DNA of 64,000 nt from Albugo candida (lineage: Eukaryota > Oomycota > Peronosporomycetes > Albuginales > Albuginaceae): the NCBI GenBank assembly GCA_905220665.1, contig CAJNAR010000165.1, positions 186,001 through 250,000 of the forward strand. The letters run 5' to 3'. Positions within the stretch are counted from its first letter, which is position 1. Each line of letters opens with the position of its first letter. The translations under genes were made by a program, and so were the position numbers. The notes beneath the pieces are model-generated. The model was not told the origin of the DNA and searched no databases. It saw only the letters and a program-made list of their open reading frames with translations. This document shows, piece by piece, positions 35,170 through 47,479 of this stretch.

Positions 35170-36000
35170 TCACTTCCAATTTGATTGCTTCGACAACTTT
35201 AGGATATTGAAATAGTCGTAATATCCTCGACCAGAAAATTGAGTTGGATTTGCAAAAGTTACTTTTTGTGCCAGATGATCTCCCGCATGTCGTTGACGAA
35301 AATACTCGGAGGTTTTGTATACCATATTGAATAGCTCTTCCGACATGCAAATACAATCAAGTCGATTCTTGCGCGCTAATGGTCCTGTGAATACTTTTTC
35401 AGTCGGATGTTGAATTCGACAAGCGTCTACCACACCCAACTGTGAAAGCCATTCCAAACACGCTAATCGACTTGGTTCGTGCCGGATTGTTCCACTCGAA
35501 GCATCGATAGCTGGATCGAGTGGTGTGTTGAAAGCACCAAATACGATATGTGTTGCGGTCGATTGGAAAGTGTTGGAAAGCAATAACTCATAAAACCCCA
35601 CTCGTTCCTCGGTCTGGACCGGTGCATATACATTGTCAATGTACACCGGTGCATCGTGAATGAGAAGACGGAAAACCAAATAACGATTTCGAATGTTTCG
35701 TTCGGTGAGTTCTTCAGCTGTTGAGTAACCGGGAAAGTCCGAACGAAGGATTGTCATGACGCCGCCACTGCGGTTTTGAGTCGGATGTAGAAGTGCACTG
35801 TTGTGATCATTGACAAACATTTTGTGCTGCATTTTTGAGGATAATAAAAACTGAAATGAGTCCAGTTGGTTGTGATCGTGAAACTTGGTTTCTTGAACAC
35901 AACAAATGGAGTGTTGTGATAGGATGTGGTCGATAAAAAGATGACCATTTTATGAATTCCATTATCATCCACCGTGAGTGCTGAGATATTGTTCACGTTA
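35170..36000 (-). pseudogene. LINE ORF2 apurinic-like endonuclease (EEP) domain
   Basis: Blocks in EEP order: HSICCVQETKF, NRSGGVMTILRSD, YIDNVYAPVQTEER, VFGAFNTPLDPAID, NRLDCICMSEELF and HAGDHLAQKV (the SDH-like end). The catalytic GDFN block reads GAFN, so the Asp is lost. A frameshift near 35940 separates the first part from the 220-codon frame at 35170-35832. The domain would nick target DNA in an active element. Confidence 0.75.
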
Positions 36001-36017
36001 AAATAATCGAGGAGCCC

Positions 36018-37076
36018 TTAGCATTCACGCTGAAGTGGACCGGCAATCAGCCTCCTTTCACCAACTTCTTTTGAGAGATGAAGTGTTGCTTTCTCTTCTG
36101 GGAAAAAGCTGAGATTGACTGAGAGCTCACCGATATCGCCACAGAGAAGTCCTTGCCATTTACCACCAAACCATTGAGACCAACATTTTATGCCCACATC
36201 GGAGCTCAACAACAAGATGAGCGCATTGATTGGGAGTAAATGACAATGGTGACCCGGAATCCAAATCACTGGTCTATCGGTGAGATAGTGGATCCAGTGA
36301 TCGTTTGTGTAAAATTTCGGGGCAGTAGACATAAATATTAGGTCCAATAATGCGAGAGCTTTGATCGCCCGAGTCAAACCGTGAACAGTGTCCGGCACTG
36401 ACTTCCACCACGGCATCACTTTCTTGAACAGTACAGCTCTCTTTGAGGGAACTTTTCCACCCACGTGGCGATTCCATCGCGTCGTAAACGTGACATCTTC
36501 GCCGAGATTGTGCGCTGCAAAAACGCGATTGATTAGAAGTAGATGTGCTACTTCGTCCAACGCAGGATCATTCGACTCCATGCATGAAATAAGCACCCCA
36601 TGCATGGTGATGGGATGATCTAATGCTGCCCGGATGATTTGGTAGGGGTAGGTACAGAATTGTACGAGCCGACGCACATGTGGGATGAACGCATCGGCTT
36701 GGACCAGCTTGTCAGGTCGAAGCTGGTGGAGTGCATAATCCATTTTCATGAACTCTCCGATGTCACCAATTCGAGTTGGTCGCTCTGCTTTTTCCACCGT
36801 TGTATGACGCTTCTTATAAAAGTGTACCGCCTCTTTCGAAGAGGCTATCTCTTTTGGCATCCGTGCTTTCACGGGAATTTCGACTTCCACCTCCATTGTT
36901 GCGAGGACAGCAAAGTAAGTACTAGTCGCCAACGTTTGGAGCGCACGAGGTGGTGCATTGGAAACCATTTGGTCGAACGGCTCAGTCCGATTACGCTTTC
37001 CTCGTGTCCATGCCAGCTGCATGTATGTGTCACCATCCTTCTCCACCCGTGGATGGGAAGATGATTGACTTTTCAA
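36018..37076 (-). CDS. LINE ORF1 C-terminal part, 352 codons
   Basis: The longest intact block of ORF1, without a domain I recognise. It starts MKSQSSSHPRVEKDG and has a Lys/Arg patch (TRGKRNRTE), then a well-structured, mostly alpha-helical region. Neither an RRM nor an esterase motif typical of LINE ORF1 is visible. Sequence related to it also occurs in the older copy (about 51200-52117), so it belongs to the element and is not a captured host gene. It likely binds the element RNA, by analogy only. Confidence 0.6.
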   Translation of the reverse strand: MKSQSSSHPRVEKDGDTYMQLAWTRGKRNRTEPFDQMVSNAPPRALQTLATSTYFAVLATMEVEVEIPVKARMPKEIASSKEAVHFYKKRHTTVEKAERPTRIGDIGEFMKMDYALHQLRPDKLVQADAFIPHVRRLVQFCTYPYQIIRAALDHPITMHGVLISCMESNDPALDEVAHLLLINRVFAAHNLGEDVTFTTRWNRHVGGKVPSKRAVLFKKVMPWWKSVPDTVHGLTRAIKALALLDLIFMSTAPKFYTNDHWIHYLTDRPVIWIPGHHCHLLPINALILLLSSDVGIKCWSQWFGGKWQGLLCGDIGELSVNLSFFPEEKATLHLSKEVGERRLIAGPLQREC

Positions 37077-37633
37077 TTAGAAGTTTGGGGGAGTAGGCTG
37101 AGAGAAGTCTGGTGCCCCTGGTGGTGAGATAGAGGGAGGACTGTTGAGCTCCAACGAAATTTGGTCGAAATTTTTTCGCTCCGGTCGCTTCGTCTGCAAT
37201 TCCTGAATTTGAACTGGCTTCTCCACCTTTTTTGGGACCACCACGACTGCCTTTGGCGCGGTTGGTTGTTGTTGTTTTTCAAGTTGCGGTTTTGCTTGGT
37301 ATTGAGTTTGAGTTTGAGTTTGAGTTTTGTGTTGTTGGTTGTTGTTGTTGGTTTGTTTTTTGTTTGTTTTTGTTGTTGCGGCGCACCCGTGTATATTGCA
37401 GCACCCAAATCCAAGCAGTAAGGACATCGTTGACCAAAACGTGGTCGTTCCGTTGGAACAGGAGCATTCTTACCCCGTACTGGGTGGAGCTGTTTGTCGT
37501 AATCGATTTGTTCAATCACTTTACCAACTCGAACCAGTTGTTGGGGGCACGTCAAACTACCAAAGTAAACTCGCCAAGTCGACATCACCACTGCCTTAGT
37601 GGGAATCGTCTCGCGAAAGGTGTCATACACCAT
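37073..37633 (-). pseudogene. LINE ORF1 middle part, zinc-knuckle-like and low complexity
   Basis: An open frame of 186 codons starting MVYDTFRETIPTKAV. It contains STWRVYFGSLTCPQQLVRVG and FGQRCPYCLDLG (a CxxC pair), then a Gln/Lys/Asn/Thr-rich run encoded by repeated GAGTTT and GTT units on the plus strand (37300-37370). The end overlaps the next ORF1 block in a different frame. The low-complexity run and CxxC suggest nucleic-acid binding. Confidence 0.5.
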
Positions 37634-37645
37634 TTGACATCCTTG

Positions 37646-38468
37646 TTAGTGAAGAGCACAGAGAATGTTGTTCCGTTCTTCCTCCACGCCTACGCCGAAA
37701 ACATCGAGGTAGTACTTTGTTGCAAGAGTATCAAACTCACGAAAAAAGTACTTTTCCCCAAGGATAGTCACCAGCTGACACTCCAACTGTTGGCAGGCAT
37801 CCGCTGTGGTGACCAACACCCTGATATTTCTCCCAGGCATTTTAGATACCTGAGCGATTGACCGACTCCCCAGTAGGCTTTCAAAAACCGGATTACCGTG
37901 TTCTCGCATCAAGGATGTTAGGATTTTCTCATTTGGAGTACGGGTTAAGGACTGGCCCGTCTTCAAGACCATCGGGAAGGTTGCTTTCCGGATTTGGAAA
38001 GGTCGTGCTGCTTCCAATTTCGCAGACAAAACCGACCAATCCGGGTGCTCCCCATCAGCATATAGCTGCAGGATAGCCTCGATATCCGAGACTTTCGGCT
38101 TTGCGAGCTCCACGCGAAATTTCGCTCGAGCTCCAGCCTGGTCCTTACGCAAGGACTCCTGTGACTTGATAAGGTCAGCAAGCTTGGGACGTTTAGTGTC
38201 GTCCACACTTGCAGTTGCCTTTTGGTCATCCTGTGACGAGGCAACGACAGTACCACATGTACCACCGGTACCACACCCTAAACCGGTAGTACCGGTATTA
38301 ACCTGTACCGTCACACAGGGGGTGGGGTATTTCCACGTCATCACATAGGGGTGATGGCTCATCAACAATCATGCAATCAATCAAAGCGGGGTGACTCATG
38401 AGGGTTGCCATGTCACTACAAGTGGACGCTAGTACCCTGGGTTGTGTCGATATGTCGACTTGAACCAT
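37646..38468 (-). pseudogene. LINE ORF1 N-terminal part
   Basis: The best start is the ATG at 38468 (MVQVDISTQPRVLASTC), whose frame runs to about 38305 and then shifts into the 240-codon frame at 37646-38368. That frame carries KRPKLADLIKSQESLRK and RIRVLVTTADACQQLECQL-type sequence, with Ala/Glu/Lys-rich helices. No known domain was recognised. Nothing element-like is seen upstream of 38468, so the 5' end is close. Confidence 0.55.
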
Positions 38469-41400
38469 TGTTTTTAAGAGGAGAGAGTTGAAAAAAGTAG
38501 ATTTTTCGAGTTTTTTATTACTAAATAGGCGGGTTACTTAGCAGCCGGCAAATGGAGCAGTAGGGTATCGAGATCAGATAATCAACCGACTCCTACATAA
38601 CCGGGCACCGACTCGCTTGGAATGAGACTCAAATAATAGTAATTTTATGGACGTAGTGTAAGTATTGTAATATACGTGCATGCACGCAATGATTTTCAGA
38701 GCAGCAATTTCTGTAGAATCCACCCATATGACTGTCATTTCGGGAATTTTAGTATCGGATAGTTATGATTTTTTTTTTAAATGAACCTCATCATAGTAAA
38801 TGCCTATTTTATTTGTACAGTACTTGATGGCGTTAACCACTACGACTTAATGCTCATCTACGATGTGTGGACATTGAGATGAGTCAGTCTGTCGATGGAT
38901 GCTTTTCTATCTTTCCAAGGTTGTAAGATTCCGATAGTCTCGATTCAAATGTTTGCTTTGTAGTCCACCATGGACCAGACAAGACAAGGTACAGCCAGAG
39001 TTGATGCATTTAGCGTCAAACCTAAAAAACTCTTTGTGCGCCGGATTGGAGACTTCTAATGTATCTGCGTCGTGCTGCTGGGCGTATCAACGTGCATGTT
39101 TATGAAAAATTATCCAAGGTGGTGTTGCGCTTTGCATCAAAAAGCTTCCAGTCTCAGAATAATCTAGCAACAGTCGTTTGGCATATGTGAACCTCCTTAG
39201 GGTTCAGTCACTCAGTATAAATGAAAGCGATGTTGTAATACCAATTTTCATTCTCAAGGCTGCCTATGTACGACTTTATCGGGGCCTTCTACAGTATAAG
39301 TCTAGTTTCTTCGTCTACTACAACGCCTGATTACTCTTTGCGATGGACTCCAACATAGCTATAATTTTCGTTGCAATCGGTGATACTTTAAAGGTTACAC
39401 TAAGTCAAGTTTCGGAAGCTGAGAGTCTTTAATTACACCCATTTCCGCACCCATTAAATAAAGTCAATTGCTTGTGAGGCCTGTGATATACACGTAGCTG
39501 ATGTCCCACTCAGTTTTCTTATTGAGTTTTAACGGAAAGCTGATGAAAATTGAATAATTATTGTAGGCTCGTAATGGACATACTACAGAATGACATTGAA
39601 AAGGTAGAGATTTGAATGTTAGCTACTTCATACCAGAAGAGAAGAGCAAAGATTCATTGAAAAGATCATTTATTGAGCGGCCGCTGAAAGTACCCAAATT
39701 GAAAGAGCAAAATGTCGATCTCCTTTGCGCTTGCCGACTTTGCATTCTAACAGTCCCATATAAAGGCGACCAAAGCTCCACAGCTAAGCGCTTATTGAAA
39801 CCAAGTCTTTTCTTCGATATAAAATGTAGCTGATGATATTCCATCGACCTTACTCGAACAAAGTTTGATTCGGGAAAATCACTAAAATACTAATCGAGGC
39901 TTCCAACAAAAAGGGTCCAAGCACAACAATGATGAAAGACTTTACGCAATCATCCTTCAAGTCGTTTTGCAAGAAGTATCTAAGTATGGTTGTTGCGTTA
40001 TTGGGCTCAGAAAATACATGCCGAATGTGTTAGTACTTCCTCATCGTGGCAGCCACCCCACCTATGACGTTTCGAGCAAGCGGGTCGTCGTCAGAAGTAG
40101 TCACAACGATTCCCGATTTGGGCAACGATTTGAACCTTCCCAAAGGGAAGCTTGGAAGATATCTGTCTCCCAAGGTTGGAGAAAGCTTTTTGTGTTACTC
40201 ACACTATCCAGGGATAGTGATAGAATAAGAATATAGCTAAAGAACCAGATAAGCAGTGTTACAAAAAACTCAAATCAGTAGCTCGTCCTCGCATTATTTC
40301 AACTGCTATGTACAGTCAAGTGAGGCGGACACAAATTGAATATACGGTATTTTAGGAAGCTTAGACGCGTAATATAGGTCTCGTGTTATGGGTTGAAACA
40401 ACTGCAAGACGGGATTTTCAGCGAGAAGAAATGTTTTATGAAACATTCTTGACATCTGTATGTGACGCAAAGGATAGCCTAGTCATTTAAGAAACTGTTA
40501 TCCCAATTAGTCGAATTCTAGTAATATAGACACCTAGTACTGAGGAAGGTTCATAAGTACGTTCAGATAGAGATACTGGGAACATTGGACATGAAAAATT
40601 CCGAAAGAAACTTCTTTATTTACCAAATGGACTTGCCAAACCTCCCGAGGCAGTGGTGATTGTTAAGGTAAGTATAGATGAGCTACCTTGAGGTCATTCA
40701 CCAATGCAGTCACATTATGCTCAGAACTTACTTGGCCGCAGTCACGCACAGCGAACTCGCTGCATTGCACAGTAGTAAATGCTCATTATCCTTGTTTTTG
40801 ATGACATACAGCATTCTGATGACGCTATTCGTGTATTTTCGGCTGTATTTTGTGTGAGTCTATTCTCCAGCTGAAGAAAAGATCCTACCAGTATCTAACT
40901 TTTACAATAAACAGTGAGTTTTTTTGCTGGAAGTCATGAAAGGTAGCGACATAAAAGAGTTAATCTGATTCATTTTTCCCGCTGATAGGATAGATGTGAT
41001 ATCCAATCCTATTACCGATTTGAATAGTATGCAATTTTCCAATTTTGACTCGTGAGAAAGCCAGTTTCACTCGCTCTCTATGCAAAGCAATAGATGTTCC
41101 ACCTGTAAAATGCAAACAGCGTTTTTGTTGTATATAGCTCAGCATTTGCAACTTATGGCAGTGTGATAATTTGACACTTCTGGAATCCCGGTTCGTGGTT
41201 CTCAAACCCGCCTATCAACTTTGTTCATAATACGCCAAAGAGATTGTGTCATCAGAGTTATACTATATAGTTCAGTTTAGCGCTTCTCCGAACATTTCAT
41301 TAATACGATTTCTATCTCGTACTTTCATATAACTAACGCATATCACAAAAAAATTTGCCCATTGTCTAATTTACACCTTCACAGTTTGACAAAATTTGTC

Positions 41401-42002
41401 TTCATAAATTATTGAGATCTGATACTTTGAAGTTTGTTTTGAATCGAACGCGAACTATTCTTCAAATCATTAGTTCCTATTTGAGTGCGTGGTACAGAAT
41501 AATCATTGTCTATTCGCGAGAATTTTTTAAGCGGTATTCACCGAGTCGTCACTTCTATCTTTCATAAGGCATTGATCACATTTTTATCATCGCCATATTA
41601 TGATTAAGCATGTTGATGCGTTCTTCGTTTTCGAAAAAACTCTCGTGGTGATCGCGAACGAGTTGATAAAACCATTTCCGTATTTGCTTAATATCGAATT
41701 TTATGCTTATTGCACATAGAAAACCGAAGCCAGCTTACAAACTGCGATATTGGGGCTGAATAACCTTATTCAGCTACATTTGGTACTCAGAAATGTGCAT
41801 CAACTCTAAAGAGATCATGAGGCACTGAATTGCGCTGACCAAAAATCATCGAGGCAGATTCCTCTTTTTGTAGATTAATTTAACCACTTTACTGAACAAA
41901 CAGCGCGATGTGGTTGTAGACGAATACCTGCGAGAAAATTTAAGAACGAGAAGTGTAACTGCAGTTTGTGATCTCTATACATGAGAAAAAACATTTTTAC
42001 AA
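38469..42002. other. Unassigned intergenic DNA
   Basis: AT-rich. Small open frames at 39612-39833 plus, 39967-40236 plus (with 40046-40228 in another frame) and 40960-41205 minus have no recognisable domain. 40046-40228 starts with an ATG and is Pro/Gly/Ser-rich, but has no other support. Confidence 0.45.
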
Positions 42003-42007
42003 TGAAG
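42003..42007 (+). other. Target-site duplication (left), TGAAG
   Basis: A five-base direct repeat that matches 46857-46861 exactly and brackets the Copia element. Confidence 0.9.
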
Positions 42008-42217
42008 TGTTAAAAAGCAACATGTATGCGACCCACTTACCGATGGATTTGATCCCGGCGGAGACATATGTCAGTCACAGAAACACCACACAATCGTGTT
42101 AAGACCGGTGAAGATTAGGTGAAGAGAACATACAAGGAGGTCAAAGAATAATACATAAGCACTTTTGGTCTTTATCACAACTCACGATAGCAGCTTCATT
42201 TACTCTCGTTTCTGACA
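42008..42217 (+). repeat. Copia 5' LTR, 210 bp
   Basis: Begins TGTTA and ends TGACA. GGTTACGAACC directly after the LTR is the likely primer-binding site. Confidence 0.9.
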
Positions 42218-42229
42218 GGTTACGAACCA

Positions 42230-43380
42230 AAATCCAATGGATAGGCTGGTCCAAAGCGAGCCCAAACGCCAAGTACGCCCCAGGTCGCCGCCGATGGAGC
42301 TAGTGCAGGCGCCAGCGCAGGCGAGGCTATGAAAGGCTGCTGGAATTGATGACGCAAATGGAAGAAGATATCGGAGCTCGTCTTTCCAGGCTAGAAACTG
42401 GACAAGTTGGGTTGACCAAGCTTCAGCTGTACTTGCCTTTACCAGCACCTTCCGCACTTCTGCGGAGGCGCGAATAGGACACGGCCGCAGCATGAGAAGG
42501 TCATCTCTTGAAGACAAAGTCACGTCAAGTCAAGCGCAACAGAATGCAGCAGGATTCAGGGAAAGAAGAGAAGAAGGCTAGACGGGGGCATAGGTTTGCA
42601 CCAACAGCATCCTCATGAATCTGCGTACAGACGCACAGAAGCTCGTACATACTTCGCGACTCCTAGGGTGCCTCTGATTAGGGACTTAAATTTCGGGATT
42701 GATGTCATTGAAGGAAAGGAAGTGTACCCTAGAGCTGGATTAGGTCCTTGGGGAAAGCAAATGCTTCGTCAAGTTCGTATCGCGGAAGAACTTAGTGAGT
42801 GCATGTCGACGAAAGACAGAAAGCTAAACGGCCTGGAAAGATATTTGATCGGCAAAGCTGGTCTGCACTTTCACATCCATGTGGATATCTGGTAGTCCGA
42901 AAATTCACAAGTGTGGTATGCAATAGACAGGATGAACATGAGTTTCGCCCCAGGATATCAAGGTCTCAGGTATTTAAGCTCTTCAAGTCGAAGAAGAAAG
43001 ATTCGGTGTCGTGAAATGTTCAAATGATGTAAATGATGGCAGTGAGTGATGTTGTCGGTTGAGCACCAGATCAGGTGTTTAAGAACAGCGCTAAGTACGC
43101 TTGTTAATCAAGTGCGTTTCAAGGAGTTATTCTCGCGTGACTAAATCCACAACGTGATGACCTTTTCAGAAAAGCGGATGAATTGGTGCACTTCGCTCAG
43201 ATGAACAATCCTACGCCTAGCTTTGGATGTAAGACAAGGTTGGCTGCTTTTAAAGTCAAGGATGATGACGAGCGAAGATGAAGAACTTCGCACGAACGCA
43301 AGAAACCAGGTGCTTGTTTCAAGTGTGGAAAAGAAGGGCTCTACAAGCATGACTGTCCAAGAGACAAGCAGAAGAATTCC
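42230..43380 (+). pseudogene. Copia gag remnant
   Basis: A degenerate region with open pieces (42596-42895, 42799-43014). It ends in a zinc knuckle at about 43314-43360, CFKCGKEGLYKHDC, where the conserved His of the CCHC pattern is replaced. Basic residues (PRDKQK) follow, as in Copia gag. The 107-codon minus-strand frame at 42200-42523 is an antisense shadow. Confidence 0.7.
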
Positions 43381-45060
43381 GTGCTGACCGTTGCTGATAG
43401 GGTCGGCTCGACGACTCAATGAATTCTTGACACCGGGTCGAGTCGTCGTTTGGTGACAACACCAACGCATCTGCATATTCTAGTACAGTGCGAGTGAAGA
43501 ATGCTTGCTACCGAAAGGAGACAGCATGCGGATGCAGATGAAGGGAAGTGCGTAATTCAAGGCTTACGTTGACGGTGATTTTTGTCAAGTCACTCTGCGT
43601 AAAGTATACTACGCAGAGAACCTCATGTGAAGAATATCATTTCACATGGAAAGATCGAGGAGCTAGGATACGAGTCTGTTATGATGAACCGAAACGTTAC
43701 GTTCGCCGTCCAAGTAAAGTGTTCGATGTACACAAGGATGCAAGCAACGTATTGTTTGTGAAAGTCGTCAATGCCGAGACGAAAAATAATCTTGAATAGG
43801 TGACTATGGCTCTCTCTGAACCAGTGATGCGCCGTATAGCGACGTGCAGTCAGGCAGTCTATTTGATTGTCATCTAGGTTTTGGCCATCTTTCTTACGAC
43901 ACAATTGAGAGCATGCACGTAACCGTTCCAGGGATATATATCTTATGGATAAGGAAAGGGTGACCTGTGTGACAATTTGCTTAAGGCAAGAAACGGCGCA
44001 ACAACCAATTTTTTAAATACACAGAACGGAAAGCGCCCATTAATCAAATGGGCGGTGTCATTTTTCCCGACATCAGAGGTCCAATCACACCAGCCGAAAC
44101 ACTTGAAAACAGGTACATGATAAATTTTTTCGACCACAGAATTGATTGATACCGCGTATTTCTCGCCCTTAAAAAGCACAAAGAGTGGTCGCCGTTCGAG
44201 CAGTTTCTAGTCTATTTTGAGAAGCGCTTTAATTGCAGAATACATTGAATTCGAACATATGGAGGAAGTGAATACAGATTTGTGGATCCGGTTCGCAACG
44301 CGAAGTTGTATGTCGATAGATTTCGGAAGCTGGCAATCTAGCGTCAAACGGCAAAGCGGAAAGTATGCATCAAACAATTATGAACATGGTTCGTTCAATG
44401 ACATTCGGGTCTGGATTGCCACTAAGTTTTTGGGGAGACGCAGCAGAATATGCGGCTTATATACTGAACAGCAGCCCTTCTCAAGAAATATTTGTCGCGC
44501 TTCTCATATTGAAGTACTGACAGGGGTAAGACCTAGCCCGACTGACATTGTCATATTCGGCTCACGTGTACTGCTATTCATACGCCAACGCTCAAGGCAC
44601 TTGACTAACACGGGGAGGAGGGAATCAGTATCGGTAAGAAGGACGAAGTGAAGGGATACCGCGCCTCTTTTACGGAAGACCGGGTGGTAGGTACCAATCA
44701 ACATGTTCAGGATATCCAGACACTAAGAAAAGAATCGGATGGTCGGTTCATTCGGCAATTTGACGATGATTTGAGACCGACACTGGCAAAGAGGAGACCT
44801 CGAGTACATGACGATGTTGGACATCGAGAGGAGTTTAAGCCAAAACACAGAAGCGAACAGCGCGTTAAGCGAGGAGGTCAAGCAAAATGTTTGAGTCAGC
44901 ATGTTGCCGACAAAACAGATCTGAATGGTCCTGGCATGGATATGGTAACAGGATACGGTGGGAAGAAAACTTCACCACGCGCGATTATTAGAGCGGTGTA
45001 TCATGAGGATCCTACTAGTTAAAAAGCTGCCATGAAATGTGGTAAACGCGTCGAATAGGA
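43381..45060 (+). pseudogene. Copia protease and integrase remnant
   Basis: Protease: ILDTGSSRRLV at about 43423-43455. The residue before Ile, usually Trp, is a TGA (43420-43422). The pre-integrase block LGFGHLSYDTIESM is at about 43876-43915. The integrase core is at 44010-44160 (KAPINQMGGVIFPDIRGPI, then NRYMINFFDHR), and the downstream block EVLTGVRPSPTDIVIFGSRV is at 44505-44570. EVKGYRASFTEDRVVGTNQHVQ and the linker follow (44648-45022). Frames change several times. Confidence 0.75.
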
Positions 45061-45970
45061 GCGTGTGGCACAAATCGAGATTGATTTGCTGGTTGCGAAC
45101 GATACGTGTAAAGTAGTACCCCCCCTATCCGACAAAATGCGGCCGCTTCACACGAAGTGGTGTTCAAGGCGAATCCAGATGCGAATGGCAACGTCGAGCG
45201 TTAAAAGGCAGGCATGGTGGCGTGTGAAAAAATATAGTCGCTTTAGGAAAATTACACCTTCACATTTGCCGCCATTATGGACATGACGACAATTAAGGTA
45301 ATCTTGGCGCTGTCAAAAACATGGGGCTGTACCAGCGTGACACGGGGACGTGCCTAATGCATATGTCAAAGCGTCACGGAGTCAAAAAGCGACATTTGTT
45401 TGTATGTACCACATGGCATGATTGTGGAAGAGGTGGAGCTTCAGCGGCTTGAAGTGCAGCGTTCAAGCGCAATCCGTAGGACCTGAAACAAGCTGGCCGA
45501 CTTTGCTAAGAGCTACTTCAAAAGGAGCTACTGCAAGCAGGGTGACAGACACCTGTCTCTATTATCAAATCGACAGCGGTGGTCAAACAAACTGTTGTTG
45601 AAGTGTATGCGGATCATTTGATGGTGACAGGTAGGCGTAGGTACGTATGGACCAAGGGTTCATTCTCTTGACAACACTGCACATCAAGGACCTAGGAATC
45701 GTGAAAAAGTTTCTATGCATGCGGATTTTTCATTCGACTGGGAATGGTCATGACATCGATCAAGAAGCATCCATGGATGAGATATTCATCAAGTTCGGTC
45801 TACAAATTGAAAATCTCATGGCTACACCTATAGGAATCGACTATGACAACGAATGTGCGCTACATGAACACAAGGCTTCCCAAGCAGAGTCCCGATGGAG
45901 CCGCATCGGTGCAGAGTTTCCAGTCCATTGTTTGATATATATTGTGGAAAGTACGCTGCTCACGCCCTGA
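45061..45970 (+). pseudogene. Copia reverse transcriptase remnant
   Basis: It starts with EIDLLVANDTCKVVPP and LHTKWCSRR (45065-45160). It continues with frame-shifted FAAIMDMTTIKVILAL and the catalytic region around 45606, reading YADHLMVTG, where the second Asp of YxDD is His. HIKDLGIVKKFLCMRIF and QEASMDEIFIKFGL (45647-45830) complete the palm and thumb. It is inactive. Confidence 0.8.
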
Positions 45971-46179
45971 TATCACTTATGCAGTCCACCGAGCAATCCG
46001 CCAAGCGCACGAACCATCATCCAGCGACTGGCAGTTGGCCAGCGAATTGCAAGGTACCTAAATGACCCAAGAATGTTGAACTACGGCTCAAGTATAAACA
46101 AGATGCAAACACTTCTGTCGCGGGACTTACCGGCAAAAGCGATGCCGATTTTGCGGGGAATAAGAACAGCCGTACATCG

Positions 46180-46646
46180 GCCAGCGGCGGAATATTCCGC
46201 TTGAACGGCATGGATGTGGTCTGGACATGTCGTAATCAGGCGGTCGTCGCTATGTCTACCATTGAAGCAGAGTTTGAGTCAGCCTCACACGCTGGACAAA
46301 AATTATTGGGCCTATGTGAACTACTTACCGAATTGGAGTTCAATGTATCGTTGCCGATGATGACGAAAATGGACAATCAAGCGGCAATCCTTCATCTGGA
46401 CAACTAAGAAAGTTTGACACGCGCAAAGCACATTGACATTGAACTCAAGTTTGTGGAGGACTATGCTGAAACGTTGATTGTGAAGCTCACCTACCCACCG
46501 ATAAAGGCGATGGAAGTTGACTTATTAACGAAGGCATTCAGCGCTGTCCGGCTGCAGGGGTTGATGACGCTGCGCTCGCTGGATCATGGAAAGTTAACAG
46601 CAAAGTTGGATAATGTCAGACGTGTGTCCGACGTCATGAGGGAGGA
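46180..46646 (+). pseudogene. Copia RNase H remnant
   Basis: The frame 46201-46692 with VVWTCRNQAVVAMSTIEAEF, ASHAGQKLLGLCELL, KMDNQAAILHLDN, then a TAA, then AKHIDIELKFVEDYAE and MEVDLLTKAF matches the Copia RNase H domain with only one stop. It is the best-preserved domain of this element. Confidence 0.85.
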
Positions 46647-46647
46647 G

Positions 46648-46856
46648 TGTTACAAAGCAACGCGTAGTCGACCGACTAACCCATGGATTTGATCCCGGTG
46701 CGGACATACGTCAGTGACAGAAACGGGACAGAGCCGGTTGAAACCAGTGAAGACTAGATGAAGAGAACAGACAAGGAGGTTGAAGAGAAATACATAAGCA
46801 ATTTTGGTCTTTATCACCACTCACGATAGCATCTTCTTTTCCTCTAGTTTTCGACA
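46648..46856 (+). repeat. Copia 3' LTR, 209 bp
   Basis: Begins TGTTA, ends TCGACA, and aligns end to end with 42008-42217. The TGAAG duplication follows at 46857-46861. Confidence 0.9.
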
Positions 46857-46861
46857 TGAAG

Positions 46862-47479
46862 AAACATAAGACACTGATTGACACTTCGCATTATACTGTA
46901 CAGTACTCGACTAAAAGACAAACAATAAACAATTTTTCTATTGTGTCGCATTTTGGATTTTTGTAGAATAGTTTACAGACACTATTTATTGTATAAATGT
47001 TCAATAATCTGTGACTGCTGATCATAGATGCAAGACGTGTGTAACTGTTGTTACTTTGAATATATATCATGGGTGAGAAAGCGCTTGTTCTAAGTCATAG
47101 GTGTCTATGTTACTGAACTAAAACAAACTGAACACGTTCAAATAATATGCCTATCCGAGTTGATACCTTCTGGCACTCCACCGCAGTATTTGACCGTTTC
47201 CGGCTTGTAATAAATGATAGCGCTCAAATATTTGCTGTATAAGTTGGTGTTCTACATACTAAGCTGATAATAGCCATCCATTTAGAACTAGGCCTAGCGC
47301 TGTACATGCATTTCCACATGACACTACCACACTCGCAACAATGATAGTCGATATCTCGAAATCCAAAAAACGGTCCTCAAAGTGTTAAAAATCTCAGCAA
47401 CATTGCTAGCTGCTTTCGCTCGTCTTGATCGTGGAAACGCCACTCAAAATACTGAACGTGGGTGCTATACGTGGTGTAG
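46862..47479. other. Unassigned intergenic DNA
   Basis: AT-rich. No feature seen between the Copia element and the second LINE relic. Confidence 0.5.

Larger units (their letters stand above)
32011..38468 (-). mobile_element. LINE (non-LTR) retrotransposon, nearly full length but defective
   Basis: It reads right to left: ORF1 (38468 to about 36018), then ORF2 with endonuclease (about 36000-35170), reverse transcriptase (about 35170-33250) and a C-terminal zinc-containing domain (33233-32124), and a 3' tail of short tandem repeats (32011-32072). It has no LTRs. Long frames survive (369, 352 and 240 codons), so it is fairly young, yet it has several frameshifts and an about 270-bp internal deletion in the RT. 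A second, older copy lies at 47480-52117. Confidence 0.85.
42008..46856 (+). mobile_element. Ty1/Copia LTR retrotransposon, complete in structure, coding-dead
   Basis: A 4849-bp unit with LTRs at 42008-42217 and 46648-46856 and a perfect TGAAG duplication outside. Internal order is gag zinc knuckle, protease, integrase, reverse transcriptase, RNase H, the Copia order. A purine tract GAGGGAGGAG precedes the 3' LTR. All domains carry stops and frameshifts. The LTRs are about 80-85% identical by eye, so insertion is not recent. Confidence 0.95.

Noticed and set aside
37161..37861. Long Leu/Val/Phe-rich plus-strand frames
   Set aside because: They are the antisense of the Gln/Lys/Asn-rich LINE ORF1 repeats; the membrane-like look is an artefact.
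42200..42523. 107-codon minus-strand frame
   Set aside because: Antisense to the Copia gag region and directly after the 5' LTR; no motif of its own.
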